This document shows, piece by piece, positions 25,954 to 34,746 of a stretch of 64,000 nt of DNA (the first letter of the stretch is position 1; each line of letters begins with the position of its first letter). Source of the DNA: Corynebacterium tuberculostearicum (GTDB lineage: Bacteria; Actinomycetota; Actinomycetes; Mycobacteriales; Mycobacteriaceae); NCBI RefSeq assembly GCF_016894265.1, contig NZ_CP069791.1:1364001-1428000 (forward strand), written 5' to 3'. The notes beneath the pieces are model-generated. The model did not search any database. It was given only the letters and a program-made list of their open reading frames with translations, and was not told the DNA's origin. The position numbers and the translations under genes were made by a program.

Positions 25954-26757
25954 GTGAATAAAGACAGCATCTCGCAGGAACAGCCGCCAGAAGGCGAGGG
26001 GGCCCACCCAGTACAGGGCGACGCCACCCAGCAAGGCAAAGAGGCGACTAAGAAGAAAGAAATGCCGTGGCTGCTGGAAACCCTTCTGGTAGTGGCGACG
26101 GTTCTCGTGGTCGTCGGACTATTCCAGAACTTTATCGGCCGGCAGTATGTGATCCCATCGGGTTCGATGGAGCCGACTCTCCACGGCTGCGAGGGCTGCA
26201 CAAATGACCGTATCTTTACGGAAAAGATCTCTTACTACGGCGACGGCGAGCCAGAACCAGGCGATGTCGTCGTATTTAAAGGCACTGAGGACTGGAATTC
26301 CAGCTACGTCTCACCGCGCTCGTCCAATCCGGTCATTCATGGCGTGCAGGATGTGTTGAGCTTCGTATCCTTGGCACCCCCAGACGAAAATACTCTGGTC
26401 AAGCGTGTGGTTGCTACCGGCGGACAGACGGTGTCCTGCCAGGAGGGCGATCCTGCTGTCATGGTAGATGGCAAACCCATCGAGCAGGACTACGTGCAAG
26501 ACCCACCAACGTATCCGGTAGATGAGTCGACCGGCTCGGAGGCCTGTGGTGGTCCGTACTTTGGTCCCGTCGAGGTCCCGGAGGACAATATCTGGGTGAT
26601 GGGCGATAACCGTACCGCTTCGGCCGATTCGCGCTACCACATGACCGATAAGTTCCACGGCACGGTTCCAGTAGAAAACGTCCGCGGCAAGGTGAAATTC
26701 GTATTCTGGCCGTTTACCCGCATTGGTGGGGTCGATGACCCGGACATTCAGGAATAA
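25954..26757 (+). CDS. lepB: Signal peptidase I, copy 1
   Basis: Type I signal peptidase that cuts signal peptides from Sec- and Tat-exported proteins on the outer face of the membrane. One membrane segment spans about residues 42-62. The Ser-Lys dyad is Ser71 in IPSGSM and Lys150 in LVKRVVATGG. Box E is VMGDNRTASADSR. Four cysteines outside the membrane (HGCEGC plus two later) are shared with copy 2 and may form disulfides. Start is GTG; a -10 box seven bases upstream suggests a leaderless mRNA. 267 aa. A second peptidase gene follows with overlap. Confidence 0.94.
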   Translation: MNKDSISQEQPPEGEGAHPVQGDATQQGKEATKKKEMPWLLETLLVVATVLVVVGLFQNFIGRQYVIPSGSMEPTLHGCEGCTNDRIFTEKISYYGDGEPEPGDVVVFKGTEDWNSSYVSPRSSNPVIHGVQDVLSFVSLAPPDENTLVKRVVATGGQTVSCQEGDPAVMVDGKPIEQDYVQDPPTYPVDESTGSEACGGPYFGPVEVPEDNIWVMGDNRTASADSRYHMTDKFHGTVPVENVRGKVKFVFWPFTRIGGVDDPDIQE

Positions 26758-27472
26758 GCCTTCCTCCCAACGCCTGCGCACCCGGGATTTTCTCATCCCC
26801 GTGGTGGCAGGCTTTGTCCTGCTAGTACTCCTGCAGGCGCTGGTGGGGCGGATGTATGTCATTCCTTCTGCTTCGATGGAACCGACCCTGCACGGGTGTC
26901 CCGGCTGCAAAAATGATCGCATTGCCGTGCAAAAGGTCAGCTACTACTTCACGGACCCCAAGCCCGGGGAGGTGGTGGTTTTTGAAGGGCCCGAGTCGTG
27001 GAATAACGAGTTTGAGGTCAATCGCTCGCACAATATTTTTGTGCGCGGCGCGCAAAATGCCTTGGCGGCCGTAGGGCTGCTTCCCAATGGGGAAAATATC
27101 CTGGTAAAGCGCGTCATTGCTACCGGCGGGCAGACGGTGAGCTGTCAGGCTGGCGACCCTGCGGTCATGGTGAACGGAAAGCCTATTGACCAATCCTTCG
27201 TCCTCGATCCGCCGGAGATTCCCGTAGACCCCAGTGTGGGCTCGCAGGAGTGCGGCGGCGAGTATTTTGGCCCGGTCACCGTCCCCGAGGGAAACCTTTG
27301 GGTGATGGGTGATAATCGCACCAACTCCCTCGATTCCCGTGCACACTTGGGCGACCACCTGCAGGGCACCGTGCCGGTAGACAACGTCCGCGGGCGCGTT
27401 GAGGCCGTCATTTTGCCGCTTTCGCGTTGGGGCGGAGTGGAGCACCCGGAAATTTCGCATGCGGCGGCTTAA
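26735..27472 (+). CDS. Signal peptidase I, copy 2 (tandem paralogue)
   Basis: A second type I signal peptidase, 245 aa. One membrane segment lies at about 20-40. Ser47 in IPSASM and Lys125 in [10 protein letters not shown] form the dyad, and box E is [13 protein letters not shown]. All catalytic blocks are intact, so the protein should be active. The ATG at 26735 overlaps the end of copy 1 by 23 bases, meaning the pair is co-translated. The two proteins are clearly related across their length but differ in the N-terminus, and the SGSM/SASM difference may shift substrate choice. Its end overlaps rnhB by 14 bases. Confidence 0.92.
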   Translation: MTRTFRNKPSSQRLRTRDFLIPVVAGFVLLVLLQALVGRMYVIPSASMEPTLHGCPGCKNDRIAVQKVSYYFTDPKPGEVVVFEGPESWNNEFEVNRSHNIFVRGAQNALAAVGLLPNGENILVKRVIATGGQTVSCQAGDPAVMVNGKPIDQSFVLDPPEIPVDPSVGSQECGGEYFGPVTVPEGNLWVMGDNRTNSLDSRAHLGDHLQGTVPVDNVRGRVEAVILPLSRWGGVEHPEISHAAA

Positions 27473-28100
27473 ACAGCGACGCACCTACGAGGTCGCATTG
27501 AGCAAGGCCGGTTTAGGCCCGGTGGCCGGCGTAGATGAGGCTGGGCGCGGTGCCTGCTGCGGACCGATTACCCTCGCAGCCTGCGTCATGCCCGATCGGC
27601 CGATCAAGGAGTTGGCGCAGCTTACAGATTCAAAGAAGCTAACTCCCAAACAGCGCGAGAGGCTCTTTCCACTCATTAAGGACAAGGCTGTGGACTGGTC
27701 TGTAGTGCATATTGGTGCGGGGGACATCGATAAGCGCGGCATCCAGCACGCCAATATTTCCGGCATGCGCAGGGCGGTTGGGCGCCTGGAAGCGCGTCCG
27801 GGCTATGTGCTTACCGACGCCCTCTTTATCCCCGGCCTTGCCCAACCCCACCTGCCCATTATCGGCGGCGATGCGGCCGCACGGTGCATTGCCGCGGCGA
27901 GTGTATTGGCCAAAGTCAGCCGCGATCACCTGATGCACGAGCTGGATGCGCGGTACCCCGGCTACGGGTTGGCCAGCCATAAGGGGTATGGGACCAAGGC
28001 ACACGAGGCCGCAATTGCGGCGCTTGGAGCGTGCCCGGAGCACCGGATCAGCTATGAGAATGTCCGCCGCGCACATGCGGAGTTTGCCGCGCGTGCCTAG
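27459..28100 (+). CDS. rnhB: Ribonuclease HII
   Basis: RNase HII cleaves RNA in RNA/DNA hybrids and removes single ribonucleotides from DNA. Catalytic acids are in GVDEAGRG (residues about 22-29), with later TDSKKLTP and an Asp in LTDALFIPG. The open frame extends upstream to 27399, but the ATG at 27459 gives the usual start just before the conserved block and 213 aa. It overlaps the second signal peptidase gene. Confidence 0.93.
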   Translation: MRRLKQRRTYEVALSKAGLGPVAGVDEAGRGACCGPITLAACVMPDRPIKELAQLTDSKKLTPKQRERLFPLIKDKAVDWSVVHIGAGDIDKRGIQHANISGMRRAVGRLEARPGYVLTDALFIPGLAQPHLPIIGGDAAARCIAAASVLAKVSRDHLMHELDARYPGYGLASHKGYGTKAHEAAIAALGACPEHRISYENVRRAHAEFAARA

Positions 28101-28162
28101 CTAAAATCTAGCCTTTCTCGCGCTAAGCTAAAGCGAGCTAACCCACAACCTGGAGGTCCACC

Positions 28163-28468
28163 GTGAGTGCAGAGGAACTCGATAACTACGAGGCTGAGGT
28201 AGAGCTGTCCCTCTACCGCGAGTACCGGGACGTTGTCAGCCAGTTTTCCTATGTCGTTGAAACTGAGCGGCGCTTTTATCTGGCTAATGCGGTAGAGCTT
28301 ATTCCGCATACCTCTGGGCCTGATGTGTACTACGAGGTGCGCATGTCTGATGCTTGGGTATGGGATATGTACCGCTCCGCGCGCTTTGTGCGCTACGTCC
28401 GCGTTATCACCTACAAGGACGTAAACATCGAGGAGCTGGATAAGCCGGAATTCATGATGCCGGAATAA
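28163..28468 (+). CDS. DUF2469 family protein
   Basis: A 101-aa acidic protein, strongly conserved in actinobacteria directly after rnhB. The pattern EELDNYEAEVELSLYREYRDVVSQFSYVVE, split over residues 3-32, and the YKDVNIEELDKPEFMMPE end are typical. GTG start with GGAGGT site at 28152. Function unknown. It ends before a hairpin that contains DnaA boxes. Confidence 0.85.
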   Translation: MSAEELDNYEAEVELSLYREYRDVVSQFSYVVETERRFYLANAVELIPHTSGPDVYYEVRMSDAWVWDMYRSARFVRYVRVITYKDVNIEELDKPEFMMPE

Positions 28469-28497
28469 TTTTGTCAAGCCGGCGCACACGGCGCCGC

Positions 28498-28556
28498 GCC
28501 CTAGCTGTGGATAACAGAGGTGCAGAGCCTGGTTATCCACAGCTAGGGCCTTTTTG
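28498..28556 (+). terminator. Terminator with two opposed DnaA boxes
   Basis: Perfect 18-bp stem: 28498-28515 with 28532-28549, then CTTTTTG. Each arm contains a full DnaA box: TGTGGATAA (28506-28514) and TTATCCACA (28533-28541). The hairpin ends the DUF2469 gene. Confidence 0.85.
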
Positions 28557-28638
28557 CTATTGCGTCCCTTGTGTAAGCCTTGCCAGCTGCGGTGTTCTGT
28601 GCTGGCCAATGAATTTCCCAACGCACAAGGAAACCGCA

Positions 28639-29037
28639 ATGCACTTTAATTCAGAACACCGCTTGGCCACGAAGAAGCCTCGCCATAAACAAGTCTTAGG
28701 CAAAAGGGGAGAGGCCTTCGCAGCGCGCTATCTGCGCGAGCGCGGAGCAGAAATCATCGCTGCCAACGTCTCTTATCGAGTGGGAGAAATCGACCTCATC
28801 GCCCGGGAACCTAACGGAACCATTGTCTTTGTTGAGGTTAAGACCCGCGCCAATTCCAACTACGGGGTAGCTGAGGCCGTAACCCCGCAGAAGCTCGCGC
28901 GCCTGCGCAAAGCCGCGGCGCAGTGGCTCGACGGAAGGCCACTGTCTGAGGTGCGATTCGACGTTATTGCCTTGGTCGCGCAGGGACAAGGATTCGTGCT
29001 GGAACACTTCAAGGGGGTCGAAGATGGCTCTAGGTAA
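28639..29037 (+). CDS. YraN/UPF0102 family nuclease-like protein
   Basis: A 132-aa protein with an endonuclease-like fold (restriction-endonuclease superfamily): GKRGEAFAARYLRERG, GEIDLIARE and FVEVKTRAN place the catalytic Asp, Glu and Lys (IDLIA, VEVKTR). ATG 28639 has AAGGAAA at 28627; the longer frame from 28471 would read through the terminator hairpin and is not used. It lies directly before comM, as in many bacteria, and overlaps it by 14 bases. Role probably DNA repair or recombination, unproven. Confidence 0.85.
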   Translation: MHFNSEHRLATKKPRHKQVLGKRGEAFAARYLRERGAEIIAANVSYRVGEIDLIAREPNGTIVFVEVKTRANSNYGVAEAVTPQKLARLRKAAAQWLDGRPLSEVRFDVIALVAQGQGFVLEHFKGVEDGSR

Positions 29038-30586
29038 TTGTTTGACCATGTCCCTCAACGGAGTCTTAGCCCAGTTGGTTGACGTGGAAGCGAACGTCGG
29101 TCACGGACTGCCGGGAATTCACGTTGTAGGCCAGACGGATACCGCAATCTCCGAATCCCGGGACCGAATCAAGACCGCAGCCTTTAATTCCCATCTGCCC
29201 TGGCCCAAGACCAAAGTGGTTGTTTCCATGTCCCCGGCTTCGCTTCCCAAATCCGGGTCCCACTTTGACCTACCCATAGCGCTGGCAATCCTCGCGGCAC
29301 AGGCGGAGGCCGACTTTCCGTCTTATGGCAGCACTCCCTCGCCCGCCCAACGCCTCCAGCGCACCTTGGTCCTAGGTGAGCTCGGACTCGACGGCTCCGT
29401 TCGGCCTGTAGCAGGTATTATCCCCGCTCTTCTGGCCGCACGGGAACAGGGAATAACAACTCTCCTTGTTCCGCCTGGCAATGCCGCCGAGGCGACTTTG
29501 GTGCCGGACATGGACGTACTGGTTGCTTCGTCGTTGAACGAGGCTTTCGGCTGGGCCTGCGGTAATCGTGGGCTGCCGCAAGCTGGAAGTTTTTCGGGTT
29601 CCCTCAACCCCACGCCAGCGGCGGCATCGCGCCTCGACTTTAGCGATATTGCTGGTCAATCCAATGCGAAATGGGCTGCCGAGGTTGCGGCCGCCGGCGG
29701 CCACCACCTGATGATGATTGGGCCGCCTGGGTCAGGAAAATCCATGATCGCCTCGCGTCTGCCCACCATTCTGCCTACCCTTACCCCGGACCAGCAGGTC
29801 GAAACCACTGCAATTCATTCGCTGACCGGGACCCCAGGTGAGGTTATCGAGCGCGCCCCGTTCATCGCCCCGCATGCCTCGGTTACTCGGGCGGCATTAC
29901 TTGGTGGCGGTTCCGGACATCCGCGCCCTGGTGCGGTGAGCTTGGCTCACAATGGTGTGCTCTTTCTCGACGAGGCCAGTGAGGTAGCCGCGCCGGTACT
30001 CGATGGTTTGCGTGCCCCGCTGGAGGAAGGACACGTGCGGTTGGCGCGCTCGCGCCGCGAGGTAACTTATCCTGCTCGCTTCCAATTGGTCATGGCGGCA
30101 AACCCGTGTAGGTGTGCGGCCGAAGACCCGTCCAAGTGCAGGTGCAATCCGCACGAGCGCATGAACTATCTATCCAACCTCTCCGGTCCGCTACGAGACC
30201 GTCTGGATATGGTGGTCACGCTAACGGGTCAGGCGGCAACGATTAACGCGGAGGGAGAAGAGGAATCCGCAGTTATCGCCGAGCGCGTCGCCGCGGCCCG
30301 TGAACGCGCCGCCGCGCGCTGGTGGGCGGATGGCATCACTGCGCGAACCAATGGCGAAGTCCCTTCGTCCTATTTGCGCCGAAAGAGACCGGCCGCCGAA
30401 GCCGCGATGGTCATGCTGTCCGCTTATTTGGCAGATGGCGAAATATCCCAGCGCGGAGTGGACCGCGTATTGAAGCTCTCCTGGACCCTGGCGGATCTAG
30501 CAGGAAAGGCGCAGCCGGATCTGGACGAAGTGGGGCGCGCGCTCGATCTACGCGGCTCAATTAATGTAGGGAGGCTCGCAGCATGA
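29024..30586 (+). CDS. comM: YifB/ComM-like AAA+ ATPase (Mg-chelatase-like)
   Basis: A 520-aa protein of the ComM/YifB family, known in some bacteria to aid branch migration of imported DNA during transformation. The N-terminal domain (about 1-190) is followed by an AAA+ core with Walker A GPPGSGKS (about 235-242) and Walker B LFLDEASE (about 315). A cysteine cluster (CRCAAEDPSKCRC) follows. The C-terminal domain ends near the dprA start. ATG 29024 fits the AAGGGGG site at 29011; the earlier in-frame ATG at 28967 lies inside YraN. Confidence 0.9.
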   Translation: MALGNCLTMSLNGVLAQLVDVEANVGHGLPGIHVVGQTDTAISESRDRIKTAAFNSHLPWPKTKVVVSMSPASLPKSGSHFDLPIALAILAAQAEADFPSYGSTPSPAQRLQRTLVLGELGLDGSVRPVAGIIPALLAAREQGITTLLVPPGNAAEATLVPDMDVLVASSLNEAFGWACGNRGLPQAGSFSGSLNPTPAAASRLDFSDIAGQSNAKWAAEVAAAGGHHLMMIGPPGSGKSMIASRLPTILPTLTPDQQVETTAIHSLTGTPGEVIERAPFIAPHASVTRAALLGGGSGHPRPGAVSLAHNGVLFLDEASEVAAPVLDGLRAPLEEGHVRLARSRREVTYPARFQLVMAANPCRCAAEDPSKCRCNPHERMNYLSNLSGPLRDRLDMVVTLTGQAATINAEGEEESAVIAERVAAARERAAARWWADGITARTNGEVPSSYLRRKRPAAEAAMVMLSAYLADGEISQRGVDRVLKLSWTLADLAGKAQPDLDEVGRALDLRGSINVGRLAA

Positions 30587-31764
30587 GCGAACTTGACCTC
30601 TCTACTCCTTATGCCACCTGGGTATACCTCAACCGAGTGGTGGAAGGTCCTTCTGCGGCGTTGCAGGCCTTGCTTACGCAGTACCCAGCTGAGGAAATCG
30701 CCCACGGAATCTTTCACCGTGCTGACTGGATAGGCCCGCTTTTGGCGCGCACGGCCTCTCGCTATGACTGGTTGCGGCAAGCCGAAGATATGGCGGCAGC
30801 CGAAAGGGTCGGGGCTCGGCTCATTACGGCAGAAAGCCCTGAGTGGCCCACAGAAGAGTTTGACTCTGCATTCGGCTTCTATCAGCACAGCGGGGAGGCC
30901 CCAGCTACTTTTGATGACCAAGCATTGCCACCGCATAGCCTATGGGTGCGCGGTGCGCCATTGCAGGCAGAGGTTGCTCAAACTGTGGCCATCGTCGGCA
31001 CTCGTGCCATTTCTCGCTATGGCTGGCAGGCCACCCACAACGTCGTGTCCGGATTGGTTCAGCATGAATGGACTCCAATATCTGGCGGAGCTCTGGGCGT
31101 GGATACCGTCGCGCACGAAACAGCGTTGCACAACAACGGGCGCACGGTAGCTATAGCAGCGTGTGGCATCGACAGGGATTACCCAGCCCGCAATGCCAAC
31201 CTATTTGCCAAGATTGCAGATAACGGCTGCATCGTTTCTGAATTCGCGCCGGAAACCGCACCGAAGCGCCACCGGTTCTTAACACGCAATCGCTTAGTAG
31301 CAGCGCTGAGCCACGGCACAGTAGTTATGGAGGCCGCGTTTCGATCTGGTGCATTAAACACCCTTAACTGGGCAGAGGCGCTTGGGCGCGTTGCGATGGC
31401 GGTGCCGGGACCAATAACTACTAGCGGTTCGTTGGGCTGCCACCAGCGCATTCAAGAAGGCCGAGCACAGTTGGTTACCAGTGCCGATGAAATTCGCGCT
31501 TTAGTAAGTCGCGCCGGGGAAGTGGACCCAGGCGCACAGTACGAAATCAATTTTGCGGCAACCATGACCCAACGCCTCTCCCGCAATGAGTTGCGCGTCT
31601 TTGACGCGACGCCACCGCTAGGGCAGGAGAAAGCAACGGCAGAAGACATTGCCCGCGAAGCGGGATTCCGTTTACCGCTGACAGTTCACTTACTACTGGC
31701 ACTGGAAAAGATGTGCGTTGTCGTCCGGCATGGCAATACCTGGGCGCGCCGGGAAACGGAATAA
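30583..31764 (+). CDS. dprA: DNA-processing protein DprA
   Basis: DprA (Smf) loads RecA on incoming single-stranded DNA and is needed for natural transformation in some bacteria. The Rossmann core shows VAIVGTRAISRYG, SGGALGVDTVAHETAL, TVAIAACGIDRDYPARN and SEFAPETAPKRHRFLTRNR (a variant of the FPxRNR motif). A small winged-helix-like C-terminal domain ends at 393 aa. The start ATGA overlaps the comM stop, so the two are coupled. Confidence 0.92.
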   Translation: MSELDLSTPYATWVYLNRVVEGPSAALQALLTQYPAEEIAHGIFHRADWIGPLLARTASRYDWLRQAEDMAAAERVGARLITAESPEWPTEEFDSAFGFYQHSGEAPATFDDQALPPHSLWVRGAPLQAEVAQTVAIVGTRAISRYGWQATHNVVSGLVQHEWTPISGGALGVDTVAHETALHNNGRTVAIAACGIDRDYPARNANLFAKIADNGCIVSEFAPETAPKRHRFLTRNRLVAALSHGTVVMEAAFRSGALNTLNWAEALGRVAMAVPGPITTSGSLGCHQRIQEGRAQLVTSADEIRALVSRAGEVDPGAQYEINFAATMTQRLSRNELRVFDATPPLGQEKATAEDIAREAGFRLPLTVHLLLALEKMCVVVRHGNTWARRETE

Positions 31765-31785
31765 ATGACACCTGCGTATGGCGAG

Positions 31786-31791
31786 TACACT
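31786..31791 (+). promoter_or_regulatory. -10 box of xerC (leaderless)
   Basis: TACACT ends eight bases before the ATG at 31800. ATGACA at 31765-31770 could be a -35 with a short spacer. This would give xerC its own promoter at the end of dprA. Confidence 0.5.
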
Positions 31792-31799
31792 GCTGTGGC

Positions 31800-32717
31800 A
31801 TGAGTGAAGATGGTAAGTCCGCGAAGGCTCCGAAAGTTGAGGGGCAGATGGCTGAGGCCATTGAGGACTTCGCGGATTTCCAACTACATGTCAAAGGTCG
31901 CGCAGAAGCGACGGTGCGCGGGTATCGCTCCGACTTGCGCGACCTTGCACGCAGTGTGCCTACCTTCGCGGAGTTTGACCTCAACAGCCTGCGCCAATGG
32001 TTGGCAGAAGCTGTTACGGAAGGAAAGTCGCGTTCCACCCTGGCACGGCGCACCGCGGCAGCGAAGGGTTTTTCTACTTGGGCAGTGCGCGAAGGGCACC
32101 TGAAGCGAGACGTTGCTGCCCGCCTAGTTACGCCCAAAGTGGGGCGTCACCTTCCCACGGTTCTCGCTCCTGAGCAGGCCGGCGAGCTAATGGGCAATGC
32201 GGTCTCTGCAGATGAAGTCCACTTCCTTCGCGATAGCGCCATCTTGGAGTTGCTCTACGCCTCCGGTATGCGCGTGGCGGAGTTGGTCCGGCTGGACTTA
32301 GGCGATATTGATTTTCAACGTGGTACCTTGCACGTCACCGGTAAGGGCAATAAGCAGCGCGTAGTGCCTTTCGGGCATGCAGCGGAAGACGCCTTAAAGC
32401 AGTGGATTGACAAAGGCCGTGGAGAAATCGCTGCGGCCGGTACTGAAGCGGTTTTTGTTGGCAGCAGGGGAGGGCGCATCGATCAACGCCAGGTGCGCCG
32501 CATTGTAGAAAAGGCCGCCAAAGTCACTGGTACACAGGGGCTTACCCCGCACGGGGTGCGCCACTCTGCCGCAACCCACCTTTTGGAAGGCGGGGCAGAT
32601 TTGCGCGTAGTGCAAGAATTGCTGGGACACTCCTCGCTTAATACCACGCAGATTTATACCCACGTGTCCGCGCAGCGCTTGCAGCGCGTATACGACCAAG
32701 CCCATCCCCGAGCCTAA
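31800..32717 (+). CDS. xerC: Tyrosine recombinase XerC
   Basis: Site-specific recombinase that resolves chromosome dimers at dif near the terminus together with XerD and FtsK. The N-terminal SAM-like domain binds DNA (about 20-110). The catalytic domain shows Arg in MRVAELVRL, Lys in TGKGNKQR, HGVRHSAATH, LGHSSLNTTQIYTH and the final Tyr. ATG 31800 is preferred over the upstream ATG at 31713, because it is the normal family start and has a -10 box at the right distance. 305 aa. It follows comM and dprA, a frequent order in actinobacteria. Confidence 0.94.
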   Translation: MSEDGKSAKAPKVEGQMAEAIEDFADFQLHVKGRAEATVRGYRSDLRDLARSVPTFAEFDLNSLRQWLAEAVTEGKSRSTLARRTAAAKGFSTWAVREGHLKRDVAARLVTPKVGRHLPTVLAPEQAGELMGNAVSADEVHFLRDSAILELLYASGMRVAELVRLDLGDIDFQRGTLHVTGKGNKQRVVPFGHAAEDALKQWIDKGRGEIAAAGTEAVFVGSRGGRIDQRQVRRIVEKAAKVTGTQGLTPHGVRHSAATHLLEGGADLRVVQELLGHSSLNTTQIYTHVSAQRLQRVYDQAHPRA

Positions 32718-33235
32718 AGCGGTTTGAGGCGAATTACCGGCATATCCAGCAGAGTTAAAGGATCGATGTAGGTATCTTTTGCAATGAGCGCGCCCCAGTG
32801 CAGTCCGGGGTAGCCATCGACGGGATTGCCTAAACGGCCTATCACTTGGCCCTCGCGGACTTCTTGGTCCTGCTTTACGGAGCCGTGCACTGGCTGATAC
32901 GTCGTTCTCACTCCATCCGCGTGGTCAATGGAGACAACTGGTTTGCCAGCAACCGTGCCCACAAAGGCGACTTCGCCGTCTTCGGCGGCTACCACCGGTG
33001 AGCCCACCGATAGGGCCATGTCGACGCCGCGGTGGCCAGGGCTCCACTTCTGTTCTGGGGCATCGAATCCACGCAGCACCCGCGCCGGGCTAGGTTTGCC
33101 GGAAGCAGGGTCGACATAGGCCGTGGCCGGTGGGCAACACAAAATAAGAAGCGAAAGAAGGGTGAGGAAAGCGGCGGGGAGGAAGGCGGGGCGTCGGCAA
33201 GCGGGAAATGTGGAGGGGGAAAGAAACTGATTCAT
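32714..33235 (-). CDS. Secreted M23-like (LytM-type) protein, partly degenerate
   Basis: A 173-aa protein with an N-terminal signal peptide (hydrophobic residues about 16-36, cut likely after ATAY or near). It has a LytM domain: HRGVDMALSVGSP (His, Asp zinc ligands), GVRTTYQPVHG and GLHWGALI (third zinc ligand His). In ordinary M23 endopeptidases the YxH and HxH motifs supply two further histidines; here they read TYQP and GLH, so both auxiliary histidines are missing. It may bind cell wall or regulate a hydrolase instead of cutting. The ATG at 33235 is preferred to the upstream one. Related single-domain proteins occur near rpsB in actinobacteria. Confidence 0.8.
   Translation of the reverse strand: MNQFLSPSTFPACRRPAFLPAAFLTLLSLLILCCPPATAYVDPASGKPSPARVLRGFDAPEQKWSPGHRGVDMALSVGSPVVAAEDGEVAFVGTVAGKPVVSIDHADGVRTTYQPVHGSVKQDQEVREGQVIGRLGNPVDGYPGLHWGALIAKDTYIDPLTLLDMPVIRLKPL
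33190..33202 (-). repeat. Dispersed 13-mer GCTTGCCGACGCC, copy 4 (inside M23-like gene)
   Basis: Exact copy in the signal-peptide coding part; read there as Ala-Cys-Arg-Arg, unlike the Leu-Ala-Asp-Ala reading elsewhere. Confidence 0.55.
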
Positions 33236-33613
33236 GGGCACAGTGTCCGCCGGAGGCAAGCGGCTGGGAAGTGAGTTCTCCTTTAGTTGTGGACAACTTG
33301 GGTTGCATGATGTGGTTGAGCTGGTTGTGACGATTGAGGCAAAGTGGCTGCGGCGAAGATGTGGATAAGCTGACTTCGGTTTGGAAAAACCAGCGTATGG
33401 GGATTATTCTTTGTGGCAGCAGTGTGTCCACCTCGTGGAGGCATTGACTACGCGCGGCGAAGTTGTCGCTTCCTGCTGGAAGGAAGAGACAGCCTGACGG
33501 TTGACGTGGTCCTTGGAAACAAGGTGTCAGCGGGGCCTTCGTTGCTAGGGTGCGGAATAAAACACCGCACAATTGGAAAACCGAAAGACAAGATAAAAGA
33601 AAGCGAGCGAATC
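33236..33613. other. rpsB upstream region with DnaA boxes
   Basis: A 378-base gap between divergent genes. It holds a TGTGGACAA box (33288-33296, the high-GC actinobacterial type of DnaA box) and a perfect TGTGGATAA box (33360-33368). A likely rpsB -10 TAGGGT is at 33546-33551, and a hairpin GTGCGG/CCGCAC (33550-33570) sits at the start of the leader. No gene is evident. Confidence 0.55.
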
Positions 33614-34447
33614 ATGGCAGTTGTAACCATGCGCGAGCTCCTCGACGCTGGTGTGCACTTTGGCCACCAGACCCGTCGCTGGAATCCGAAGATGCGTCGT
33701 TTCATCTTCACCGACCGTAACGGCATCTACATCATCGACCTGCAGCAGACGCTGACCTACATTGACGAGGCTTACGAGTTCGTCAAGGAAACCGTTGCAC
33801 ACGGCGGCACCATCCTGTTCGTTGGTACCAAGAAGCAGGCTCAGGAAGCAGTTGCTGAGGAAGCAACCCGCGTCGGTATGCCTTACGTCAACCACCGCTG
33901 GTTGGGCGGCATGCTCACCAACTTCCAGACCGTTTCCAAGCGTCTGAAGCGCATGAAGGAGCTTCAGGCAATGGACGAGCGTGAGGACGGCTACAAGGGC
34001 CGCACCAAGAAGGAAGTTCTCATGCTCAACCGTGAGCGCGCCAAGCTCGAGCGCGTTCTGGGTGGCATCTCCGATATGGCCAAGACCCCGTCCGCACTGT
34101 GGATTGTTGACACCAACAAGGAGCACATCGCGGTCAAGGAAGCTCACAAGCTGAACATCCCAGTTGTTGCCATCCTGGACACCAACTGCGACCCGGACGA
34201 CGTTGACTTCCCGATCCCGGGCAACGACGACGCCATCCGCTCCACCAAGCTGCTCTCCGGCATCGTTGCCTCCGCTGTTGAGGAAGGCAAGAAGGCTCGT
34301 GAGGAGCGTCAGCTGGCTGCAGCTAAGGAAGCTGCCGGCGACTCCGCTGAGAAGGAAAAGCGTGACGCTGAGGCAGCTGCCGCAGCTTCCGACCCGGCTT
34401 CTGCGGAAAAGTCTGAGGAAGCATCCGCAGACAAGGCCGAGAAGTAG
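33614..34447 (+). CDS. rpsB: 30S ribosomal protein S2
   Basis: S2 binds S1-type factors and 16S rRNA. The family start [20 protein letters not shown] sets the ATG at 33614; the open frame runs much further upstream but without conserved sequence. Conserved blocks [17 protein letters not shown] and [14 protein letters not shown] are present. After the core (about 235 residues) comes a Lys/Glu/Ala-rich tail of about 40 residues, like that of S16. 277 aa. Its ribosome site is weak, which may matter for autoregulation by the leader. Confidence 0.96.
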   Translation: MAVVTMRELLDAGVHFGHQTRRWNPKMRRFIFTDRNGIYIIDLQQTLTYIDEAYEFVKETVAHGGTILFVGTKKQAQEAVAEEATRVGMPYVNHRWLGGMLTNFQTVSKRLKRMKELQAMDEREDGYKGRTKKEVLMLNRERAKLERVLGGISDMAKTPSALWIVDTNKEHIAVKEAHKLNIPVVAILDTNCDPDDVDFPIPGNDDAIRSTKLLSGIVASAVEEGKKAREERQLAAAKEAAGDSAEKEKRDAEAAAAASDPASAEKSEEASADKAEK

Positions 34448-34550
34448 TCTTAACTTCTCGCTAGGAATTTTCCTCACCTGCGTTTAACTGAATACCCCAC
34501 GCACTTTTGGTGTGGGGCAGCAAGGGAGTAATTCCTACCCAAGGCTGTTT

Positions 34551-34597
34551 ACCAACCCCCGCCACCGTGCTTTAACGGCGGCGGGGGTTGGTTTTAT
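34551..34597 (+). terminator. rpsB terminator
   Basis: ACCAACCCCCGCC pairs with GGCGGGGGTTGGT (34580-34592), followed by TTTAT. A smaller CCCCACGCAC/GTGTGGGG hairpin lies before it near 34496-34517. Confidence 0.8.
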
Positions 34598-34746
34598 CTA
34601 TGCTGGGTTCTGCTGAAGCCAGCTCCACCTTTATGCAGAGGTGGGAAAGGGGTGGTTTCTGCCACCCTAAAGCGGCGCGATTTCACCGCGTCGACTACGC
34701 TGTTTGAACGAACACTGTTTGATTTTCAAGGAGGATCGCCCCAACT

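Noticed and set aside
28471..28638. An N-terminal extension of 56 residues on the YraN protein.
   Set aside because: It would translate through the terminator hairpin with DnaA boxes; AAGGAAA and the conserved region support ATG 28639.
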